Origin: Rothia nasimurium
GTDB taxonomy: Bacteria > Actinomycetota > Actinomycetes > Actinomycetales > Micrococcaceae
Direction of reading: 5' to 3'
NCBI RefSeq assembly: GCF_928382285.1
Contig: NZ_CAKMSS010000005.1
Location: forward strand, 1-64,000
DNA: 64,000 bases
The notes below the pieces were generated by a model. The model saw only the letters and a list, made by a program, of their open reading frames with translations, was not told where the DNA came from and did no database searches. Shown here piece by piece: positions 58,374 to 64,000 of the stretch; position 1 is the stretch's first letter; the number at the start of each line of letters is the position of its first letter. Both the position numbers and the translations under genes were made by a program.

Positions 58374-58391
58374 GTGTATCTATAGGTACAT

Positions 58392-58502
58392 AAAAGGACG
58401 GACGCGCGTTCGCCTGCTGACCCTCTTGGGGCTCGCGCTGGGGCGCTCACCCCAATTCACGCCAGCCCCGAGCCAGCAGGCTCTCCGCACGTCCGTCCTT
58501 TT
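58392..58502. repeat. Interspersed terminator-embedded repeat, copy E
   Basis: Outer arms AAAAGGACGGACG (58392-58404) and CGTCCGTCCTTTT (58490-58502) are perfect. Inner GCCTGCTG (58412-58419) pairs with CAGCAGGC (58474-58481). The conserved core appears as CAATTCACGCCAGCCCCGAG (58453-58472). The element lies between convergent genes and carries T tracts usable in both directions. Confidence 0.8.
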
Positions 58503-58526
58503 CCTATACCTCCAGCACCTTCGGCG

Positions 58527-59147
58527 CTAGATTTCTACCCTCTTCAAGTCGAGGGTCAGGTGGCCTGCCATCGAGCGGGCGGCCTCCCAGTCACTGCGTA
58601 ACACCGCTTTCAGTACCGCGTCATGGTACTCGCCGTCAATCAGAAAAGCCTCGCGGCGGCGTCCTTCCGCTACAAAACCGCAGGAGGTATAAACATGCTT
58701 GGCGCGTTCGTTGAAATCCAGCACCTCCAGCTCAATGCGGTGCAGGCCCAGCGTCTCAAAACCGTAATCCACCATCATCTTCGTGGCCTCAGTGCCGTAG
58801 CCCTTATTCTGGCCAGCCCGCCCAATCGCAATCCGGTAATTCACCGAATTATTATCAGGGTCGTACTCATTGAAAACAACCTCACCGACATACTTCTGCT
58901 GGTCCAGGGCAAAAACGGCCAGGTCCAGACGGTTCTTCTTCTCATTGCGACGGGAATACCACTCGCGGGTCATCGCCTCCTCAAAAGGGTGAGACTCGGT
59001 TGAACGAGAATGAACAGTGCCGGTCTTAATCAGAACCTCCGGCTCCTGCAGAATACCAATCATGGCATCAATGGCCTCGGCGTCGAAGGGACGCAGCTCA
59101 ATGCGGGAACCTACGAGGGTGGGCTTGTGGGCAAGGGGAGAAGTCAT
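58527..59147 (-). CDS. GNAT-family acetyltransferase (RimJ/RimL-like)
   Basis: The 206-residue protein has a GCN5-related N-acetyltransferase fold of the RimJ/RimL type. SRIELRPFDAEAIDAMI begins the domain (about 15). VGEVVFNEYDPDNNSVNYRIAIG, the acetyl-CoA loop GQNKGYGTEATKMMVDYGFETLGLHRIELEVLDFNERAKHVY and CGFVAEGRRREAFLIDGEY follow. Members acetylate N-terminal residues or small molecules; the substrate is unknown. It is monocistronic and convergent with glyS across repeat copy E. Confidence 0.9.
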   Translation of the reverse strand: MTSPLAHKPTLVGSRIELRPFDAEAIDAMIGILQEPEVLIKTGTVHSRSTESHPFEEAMTREWYSRRNEKKNRLDLAVFALDQQKYVGEVVFNEYDPDNNSVNYRIAIGRAGQNKGYGTEATKMMVDYGFETLGLHRIELEVLDFNERAKHVYTSCGFVAEGRRREAFLIDGEYHDAVLKAVLRSDWEAARSMAGHLTLDLKRVEI

Positions 59148-59343
59148 AACACCACGCTAAACAATAGAGTCAAATAAACTTTAAGCCCTTAAAGTCTAGC
59201 CGGTAACGGGCTGGTGAAATCAAGGTGCGGCCCGGGCGGTTCACGCTCAGCGTGCGCGCCTTTTACCCCGCGGACGCCCGCAACTTAGGCAGGGGCGCTA
59301 AAGTAGATGGGTACACCCCACCGGCTACCCGAAAGGCACCACC

Positions 59344-60318
59344 GTGAGCACTGCCGAGAATACCTACACCCTACGCCTCTGGCGAGAGGGCGACACCCTA
59401 GCCCTGCTCGAATACTGGCACGATGCCGAAAACCGGCAGGTAGCCGCCTTCCGCTCGTCCTTCGGGCCCGACTCAGACACCCGCTTCTCCCGCACCCTCG
59501 TCGCCGAGCACCAGGGCGTTCCCGTGGCCGCAGGTACCGTTTACGAGACCGACCTGCACCCCAACCGGCTCTGGTCCTACATCGAAGTAGCCCCCGAGCA
59601 TCGCCGGGCAGGCCTGGGTAGCTTGCTCCTAGAGGCCTTGAAGGACGCCGCCGCCTCATCTTCTCGTGGCGTTTCGGCTTTTCGCGCCACCGTGGAACCA
59701 GAATCCACAGGCCTTACCTTTGCCTTAGCCCGTGGTTTCAAGGCTGCCCAGCGCTCGCGCATGGTGCGTATTGAAGCCGGGGCGGTGCCGTCCGTACCCC
59801 TGTGCCAGGATGACTCCGAACGCATCACCCAGGCCATCGAAGACCTGGCCACCGGGTCAGTGGAACTGACCCAGCGCTTCTGGGACTTCTACCGGGCCGT
59901 GCACACCTGGGACGAACCTGCCGACCTCCCCATAGGCCGCATTAACCGTCTCTTCCTCTCCGATGAGGCTGAAGCCCTAGGCGCCGTCGTGCTGCGCGAC
60001 GATGTGCTGCGTGCCCAGGCCAACGGGAAGAAGGGCGACATTATCGCCTTTGCTGTGAGCTACCGCCCCATCGAGGTAGATGCTGGTCAGATGCCCGTCT
60101 CTGAAGATGATGCCACCGAAATTACCATTGGCTACCGGGTGGGGCACCCCGGCGCCCGCGAAGCTATTATGCAGCTGCTTTCGGTGCTGACTGGCTCCTA
60201 CGCCGTGCAGATCGAGGTCGATGACTCCATGGAAGATTTGGCTGTGCTGATCGACCAGCTGGTGAAGATGGGCGCCGCCACCGTGACCAGCGAGTCCCTG
60301 GTACTGGTTGACGGTTAA
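59344..60318 (+). CDS. GNAT-family acetyltransferase with two domains
   Basis: The 324-residue protein has an N-terminal GNAT domain (about 1-150) with EVAPEHRRAGLGSLLLEAL, the acetyl-CoA loop, and ESTGLTFALARGF. A second, degenerate domain (about 155-320) has GHPGAREAIMQLLSVLTGSYAVQIEVDDSM but no clear R/Q-x-x-G-x-G/A loop, so probably only the first half is catalytic. Tandem-domain GNATs in actinobacteria include mycothiol synthase, but key MshD features are not seen here. GTG at 59344 is preceded by GAAAGGC. The next gene starts 6 bp after its stop. Substrate unknown. Confidence 0.82.
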   Translation: MSTAENTYTLRLWREGDTLALLEYWHDAENRQVAAFRSSFGPDSDTRFSRTLVAEHQGVPVAAGTVYETDLHPNRLWSYIEVAPEHRRAGLGSLLLEALKDAAASSSRGVSAFRATVEPESTGLTFALARGFKAAQRSRMVRIEAGAVPSVPLCQDDSERITQAIEDLATGSVELTQRFWDFYRAVHTWDEPADLPIGRINRLFLSDEAEALGAVVLRDDVLRAQANGKKGDIIAFAVSYRPIEVDAGQMPVSEDDATEITIGYRVGHPGAREAIMQLLSVLTGSYAVQIEVDDSMEDLAVLIDQLVKMGAATVTSESLVLVDG

Positions 60319-60324
60319 AGGCCC

Positions 60325-60660
60325 GTGGACGATGCACGGGTAGAGAGAATCTTACGGGTGGCTGAGTGCGTTCCCGCCGGGCAGGTCGCTACCTACGGTG
60401 ACGTCGGTGCGGTCGCTGGCGAATCGCCCCGGCTGGTGGGGCGCACCCTCGCGCTCTGGGGGTCGAGTGTGCCCTGGTGGCGCATCTGCAACGCCCGCGG
60501 TGAGATACCGGGGCACCTGGAGCAGGCACGCCCCCACTGGCAGAGCGAGGGTACCCCGCTTACCGGCGCGGGGCGGGTCGCTCTGGGTGCTGCCCGTATG
60601 GACGCGGACGTCCTTGCTCGTCTCTCTGCCCCGCGGTTAGCTGAGCTGGGGGAGGACTAG
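60325..60660 (+). CDS. Alkyltransferase-like (ATL) DNA-binding protein
   Basis: The 111-residue protein has the C-terminal DNA-binding fold of O6-alkylguanine-DNA alkyltransferases: VAECVPAGQVATYGDVGAVAGESPRLVGRTLALWG. The active site reads PWWRICNARG where alkyltransferases have PCHRV, so the reactive cysteine is replaced by tryptophan. That is the defining feature of ATL proteins, which bind O6-alkylguanine lesions and hand them to nucleotide excision repair. Mfd and UvrA-dependent repair would be the downstream pathway. The gene starts 6 bp after the GNAT gene and is probably coexpressed with it. Confidence 0.9.
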   Translation: MDDARVERILRVAECVPAGQVATYGDVGAVAGESPRLVGRTLALWGSSVPWWRICNARGEIPGHLEQARPHWQSEGTPLTGAGRVALGAARMDADVLARLSAPRLAELGED

Positions 60661-60667
60661 GCAGGAG

Positions 60668-61051
60668 CTAGACGCCGATGTCGCGGGCCCTGCGTCTCTG
60701 GGCTGATGCCTCTCGTGCACTGTAACTTGTACTGAGGTACCCAATGAGTGGCCAAGCAATAGCGTGTTGGACTTCCATATCCCACACGGTATTGAGAATC
60801 GCCCAAAAAACCCAGGTGAACGTTAGGGTCCCGGCAAACAGTCCAGGTCGCCATACCATCGTGCGGCTCCCCTTGGGGCGCAGGAACCACTGAGTAAGCA
60901 CTGTTCCAACAGCCACGAGACCAACTGCCCAGAGGGCCAGGGCTAGTTCATGGCTGAGATACCAGGTGATACAACCGTGGAGACCCCACAGTCCCACCAT
61001 GATGAGGGGTGCGTAGATGCTGTTACCAGGGGAGGGGCGTCGAGTCGTCAT
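60668..61051 (-). CDS. Small membrane protein, unknown function
   Basis: The 127-residue product has four hydrophobic helices (about 12-30, 34-54, 66-86 and 92-104) and a basic Arg-rich C-terminus. I do not recognise the family. The start ATG at 61051 overlaps the end of the HTH/NTF2-like gene by 29 bp, so its translation is coupled to that gene. An alternative inner start would remove the first helix. The two proteins may therefore function together, one cytoplasmic and one in the membrane; this is inference from overlap only. Confidence 0.7.
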   Translation of the reverse strand: MTTRRPSPGNSIYAPLIMVGLWGLHGCITWYLSHELALALWAVGLVAVGTVLTQWFLRPKGSRTMVWRPGLFAGTLTFTWVFWAILNTVWDMEVQHAIAWPLIGYLSTSYSAREASAQRRRARDIGV

Positions 61052-61562
61052 TGAAGATCACCAATCCTGTTACTTTGCGGGCTGAGTTGAAAGAGAGTTG
61101 GCCGACCGGCTCTCCATGTTCGTGGCGCAGCCGGTAGGTGAGAGTAAAGCCGGAGCCTGTCTGCTCCACTACCGTTTTCTTGACTTCGACAAAGGGGCCA
61201 TCTGCCTCAAGTACCTGCTGCCAGGTTTTCAGAATCTTGCGTTTAGACAGTAACCGGGCGGTTGTGTAGGTCATGTGGCTGTGTACATGCTCAATGTCTT
61301 CGTGGGCAAGTGCGGTGAAGAGGGCCTCGGTGACTTGTTCCAGTTCCACCTGAATCTGTGAGAGAGACCGGGCGTTGTAGACAGTCTCTGAAAAGCGCTG
61401 GGCAGCAGCCTGTTTAGTCACGCCGATAGCCGAGCCGATGAGCTGCCAGGTGGCGCCGCCTGCGCGAGCCGCCTGCACGGCGTCCTCAAGCGCACGGGTT
61501 GCCTGGCTAACCTGCTCGTTAGCGGCGCGGACGGCGGTAATGCGCGGGTCGTTGGACTGCAC
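61023..61562 (-). CDS. HTH protein with DUF3887/NTF2-like C-terminus
   Basis: The 179-residue protein has a helix-turn-helix-like N-terminus (about 15-65) with ARAGGATWQLIGSAIGVTKQAAAQRF, typical of actinobacterial small HTH proteins. A second half (about 75-175) is a DUF3887-like NTF2-fold domain ending RKVTGLVIFNDDSTPLPW. The HTH plus ligand-pocket layout suggests a small-molecule-sensing regulator. GTG at 61562 is preceded by GAAAGGAGG; a longer frame to 61667 has no such signal. A paralogue of this protein ends at the right window edge (63875). Function is unknown. Confidence 0.8.
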   Translation of the reverse strand: MQSNDPRITAVRAANEQVSQATRALEDAVQAARAGGATWQLIGSAIGVTKQAAAQRFSETVYNARSLSQIQVELEQVTEALFTALAHEDIEHVHSHMTYTTARLLSKRKILKTWQQVLEADGPFVEVKKTVVEQTGSGFTLTYRLRHEHGEPVGQLSFNSARKVTGLVIFNDDSTPLPW

Positions 61563-61992
61563 GGGGCCTCCTTTCTTAGGCGCTTTCTTAGGTGCGTCAA
61601 GCAATCTTGACGTATCACAAGTATGTGATTGTTCTTGGGTGCCTGTCAAGAGGTTTTGACGATTCACCGATTGGGTTGGGGGTGCTGCCTATGCTGAGGG
61701 CGCGTATGTGGAAAATATTTACTTTAAAACTAACCCCCTGTTACTTTCTTCCTCCATCTGTCAAAAATGACATGACTAGGCATGTTATTGGTTGGCATGC
61801 CTAGTCATGCTCTGTTGTTCACCTCAGGGTGAAATATTGTCTTTTTTCTTAAAAAGTTCGCTTAGTAGTTGCTCAGCCTGCTGAAAGTATGTAAGGTTAT
61901 TACCAGTTGCTCAGCCTACTGATAGCACTCATCGGGAGAGCTCGGCTGGCGCAACACCTCGTACTGAGAGTCGCAAAGAAAGGCAATAGCTC
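61563..61992. other. Gap with inverted and direct repeats before DUF2382 gene
   Basis: No gene is supported in this 430-bp gap. It holds a perfect 14-bp inverted repeat (61771-61784/61796-61809), and an 18-bp direct repeat (61867-61884 and 61905-61922, one mismatch) with a 38-bp period. The promoter of the DUF2382 gene should lie near the direct repeats. Confidence 0.55.
61771..61809. repeat. Perfect 14-bp inverted repeat with 11-base loop
   Basis: CATGACTAGGCATG and CATGCCTAGTCATG flank TTATTGGTTGG. No T tract follows, so a regulator-binding site or a cruciform is as likely as a terminator. It lies about 180 bp before the DUF2382 gene. Confidence 0.7.
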
Positions 61993-62787
61993 ATGGCTAC
62001 CAACGAAACCATCGAAACCCTGCGCAACAGCACCGTATTCGGCACCGACGGCGAAAAGATTGGCAAGGTAGGCGAGCTCTACCTCGATGCCCAGACCGGC
62101 GAACCCACCTTCGTCACCGTCAACACCGGTTTCTTCGGCACCAACGAATCCTTCATCCCCGTGGATAAGGCCCGCTACGCAGGCGAAGAAATCCACGTTC
62201 CCTACACCAAGGAATTCGTCAAGGACGCCCCCAACATCGCAGAAGACGGCGAACTTTCACCCGCTGAAGAGCAGCGCCTCTACGAGTACTACTCACTCAC
62301 CGCGGGCACCGCAGCCGCTGGCACCGCAACTGCCGGTGTAGCTAACACCGAGCGTCCTGCCGCCGACGCCCACGCAGCTCAGGCCACCGCATCTGCCGAG
62401 AACGGCGACGTCGTTGCCCACGAAGAGCGCCTGAACGTTGGTACCGCCACCAGCGCAACCCAGACCGGCCAGGTCCGCCTGCGCAAGGTCGTCCGCACCG
62501 AAACCGAAACCGTTGAGGTGCCCGTCCGCAAGGAAGAAATCGTTGTTGAGCGCACCAACCTCAAGGACGGCGAAGTAGTCGAGAACTACGACTTTGACTC
62601 AGCTGAAGCTCAGGCAGACGTCACCGTCACTGCCCACGAAGAGCGCCCCGTTGTCTCCACCGAAACCGTAGCCACCGAGCGCGTCTCAGTTGGCAAGGAA
62701 GTACGCACCGACACCGAGCGCGTCTCAGCAGACGTCCGCAAGGAAGAAATCGTTGTTGACGGCGATGACACCCGCAAGAAGTTCTAG
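61993..62787 (+). CDS. PRC-barrel/DUF2382 stress protein
   Basis: The 264-residue protein has an N-terminal PRC-barrel (about 8-95: TVFGTDGEKIGKVGELYLDAQTGEPTFV) and a C-terminal DUF2382 (YsnF/AvaK) region (about 150-258). The latter is built of two repeats with LRKVVRTETETVEVPVRKEE and VGKEVRTDTERVSADVRKEE. An Ala/Thr-rich linker lies between. The family is induced by general stress in firmicutes and actinobacteria; its function is unknown. AAAGAAAGG lies before the ATG. A strong terminator follows at 62824-62866. The broken SDR gene is next on the same strand. Confidence 0.9.
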   Translation: MATNETIETLRNSTVFGTDGEKIGKVGELYLDAQTGEPTFVTVNTGFFGTNESFIPVDKARYAGEEIHVPYTKEFVKDAPNIAEDGELSPAEEQRLYEYYSLTAGTAAAGTATAGVANTERPAADAHAAQATASAENGDVVAHEERLNVGTATSATQTGQVRLRKVVRTETETVEVPVRKEEIVVERTNLKDGEVVENYDFDSAEAQADVTVTAHEERPVVSTETVATERVSVGKEVRTDTERVSADVRKEEIVVDGDDTRKKF

Positions 62788-62823
62788 TAATTTCTAAAGC
62801 TGTGACTACCTCATAGCTACTGT

Positions 62824-62866
62824 GAGCCCCGCACTTGATACTTCAGAGTGCGGGGCTCATTTATTT
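62824..62866 (+). terminator. Terminator of the DUF2382 gene
   Basis: GAGCCCCGCACT (62824-62835) pairs with AGTGCGGGGCTC (62847-62858) and is followed by ATTTATTT. Because this hairpin lies upstream of 62891, an SDR start at 62822 can be excluded. Confidence 0.92.
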
Positions 62867-62890
62867 ACCACTCCATCAGAAAGTAATTTC

Positions 62891-63776
62891 ATGTCTCATC
62901 TTGAAGACCCCCGCTCCAAATATCCAGTGATTAGCCCATCCGAGCAGACTCAGCCCGAGCCTGGCCTGGATCAGAAAATGGAGCCTCTCGCTGATTTGGG
63001 CGAGAAAACCTATAAGGGCAATGGCCGCCTTGCTGGGCGCAATGCTCTGATTACCGGTGGTGACTCAGACCTTGGCGCGACGGTTGCTATTGCTTACGCC
63101 CGCGAGGGCGCCAACGTGGCGATTTCTTACCTGCCAGAAGAAGAGCCTGATGCTGAACTCATTATTAAGGCGATTGAGAACGCCGGGGTGAAGGCGCTGG
63201 CGCTACCGGGGGACCTGCGTGAGCTGGAGCAGTGCCAGGCCATCGTTGAAAAGACCGTAGAGGCTTTTGGAGGTCTCGATATCGTGGTCAATAATGCTAG
63301 CCGTCAGGTGTGGCATGAAAAGATTGAGGACCTCAGTGACGAGGACTTTGACCACACCATGAAGGCCAATATTTACTCGTCCTACCGTGTGACCAAGGCG
63401 GCTGTGCCTCACCTTAAGCCCGGCTCTTCGATTATCTTTACCTTATAGATCCAGGCCTATGATCCCTCAGAGACTCTGCTGGACTATGCTCTCACCAAGG
63501 CTGCGCAGAATAATTTCAGCAAGGGTCTGGCGCAGGCGCTGGCTCCTCGCGGTATTCGTGTGAACGCTTGTGGCACTGGGACCCTTCTGGACCCCGTTGC
63601 AGCCCAGCTATGGCCAGCCGATGGAGAAGCTGACTCAGTTCGGTCAGGATACTCCTCTGGGGCGTGCTGGTCAGCCGGCTGAAATTGCGGGTGCCTACGT
63701 CTTCCTGGTATCGGATGAGGCTTCCTATGTTGCGGGCGAGACCCTAGGTCTTACCGGCGGGCGTCCTACCCCGTAG
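62891..63776 (+). pseudogene. Broken short-chain dehydrogenase/reductase gene (YhdF-type)
   Basis: The frame starts MSHLEDPRSKYPVIS and runs through NALITGGDSDLGATVAIAYAREGANVAI (NAD site), VNNASRQ and GSSIIFTL, then hits an in-frame TAG at 63446-63448. After it, the same frame continues as IQAYDPSETLLDYALTKAAQNNF (YxxxK active site), but near 63565-63570 an extra T shifts the frame. The last part (VALGPFWTPLQPSYGQPMEK to LTGGRPTP) is read in another frame. Joined, the pieces give a complete SDR of about 294 residues, similar to general-stress glucose/ribitol dehydrogenases. Both lesions involve several base changes, so a decayed gene is likelier than sequencing error. Confidence 0.85.
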
Positions 63777-63797
63777 GTTGCAAAACAACAGTGCGAA

Positions 63798-63850
63798 ACC
63801 TGCCCCTGGCTCAGAGGTCTCTAAGGTCTCTGAACCAGGGGCGGGCTTTT
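63798..63850 (+). terminator. Terminator after broken SDR gene
   Basis: GCCCCTGG (63802-63809) and TCAGAG (63811-63816) pair with CTCTGA (63828-63833) and CCAGGGGC (63835-63842), one internal mismatch between. GGGCTTTTGG follows. Confidence 0.85.
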
Positions 63851-63874
63851 GGTGAAGGCTTATGCGGAGGGTTT

Positions 63875-64000
63875 CTACCAGGGCAATTCAGCTGAGTCAT
63901 TCAAATAGATGAGGAAACCGATGACCTTCCTACTGGAATTGAAAGCAATCTGACCGACGGGTTTACCGTCTGTATGCTCTAGTGTGAAGTCTGCGATTGC
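63875..64000 (-). CDS. C-terminal end of a second HTH/NTF2-like protein (cut by window)
   Basis: The minus strand is open from the right edge to a TAG at 63875-63877, giving 41 residues. They include EHTDGKPVGQIAFNSSRKVI and end LNDSAELPW. This aligns with the end of the protein at 61023-61562 (EHGEPVGQLSFNSARKV ... NDDSTPLPW), so it is a paralogue. The rest lies beyond the window. The two copies flank the stress region. Confidence 0.8.
   Translation of the reverse strand, partial: AIADFTLEHTDGKPVGQIAFNSSRKVIGFLIYLNDSAELPW

Noticed and set aside
62822..62890. N-terminal extension of the SDR frame
   Set aside because: The extension lies across a strong intrinsic terminator of the preceding gene.

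Overview
The window looks like a chromosomal segment of a high-GC Gram-positive bacterium, most probably Rothia or a close Micrococcaceae relative. The evidence is actinobacterial gene content (Rpf resuscitation factor with LysM, epsilon-type acyl-CoA carboxylase, LpdA-type flavoprotein, DUF2505, SAM-IV riboswitch, Rv1264-like cyclase), many probable leaderless starts, and GC-rich codon use. The genus is an inference from memory of the families, not from a search.

Left part (1-13.2 kb, nearly all minus strand) is a cell-surface region. An AT-rich GT-C-like membrane protein sits at the left edge. Next comes a seven-gene polysaccharide operon: CDP-alcohol phosphotransferase, GT2, Wzy-like, Wzx-like, Wzz-like fused to a degenerate BY-kinase fold, PssD-like and PssE-like. 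Upstream of it is a secreted 1051-residue fibrinogen-domain protein that overlaps nothing but is 6 bp from a lipoprotein gene.

Middle part (13.5-44.1 kb) is mainly core metabolism and maintenance: mfd; a purine/deoxynucleoside salvage operon (punA, phosphosugar mutase, deoC); lpdA; an MHS-type transporter; biotin carboxylase, maf, carboxyltransferase, epsilon subunit and birA; a PH-domain protein, adenylate cyclase and PP2C phosphatase; ligA; rpf. The acc-maf-birA block is split between maf and accE by about 7 kb. This insert carries a Doc-type toxin-antitoxin pair, a toxin-like remnant, two small AT-rich membrane-protein genes (one with a homopolymer frameshift), an aldehyde dehydrogenase, a dicarboxylate/glutamate-type symporter and a DUF885 protein.

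Right part (44.1-64 kb): gatCAB; a hairpin-dense gene-free stretch that may encode a structured RNA; two tandem paralogous genes of unknown function; an oligopeptidase B-like enzyme; a SAM-IV riboswitch with metY-metX; an esterase; a MazF-type toxin-antitoxin pair; glycyl-tRNA synthetase; two GNAT enzymes; an alkyltransferase-like protein; and a stress-type region (DUF2382 protein, broken SDR gene) flanked by two related HTH/NTF2-like genes, the second cut by the window edge.

One interspersed repeat family recurs at 3' ends of genes: a conserved inner module sits inside variable terminator-like outer stems. Five members are listed (22.5, 28.3, 29.0, 36.2 and 58.4 kb). No tRNA, rRNA, CRISPR array, intact insertion sequence or replication origin was seen.
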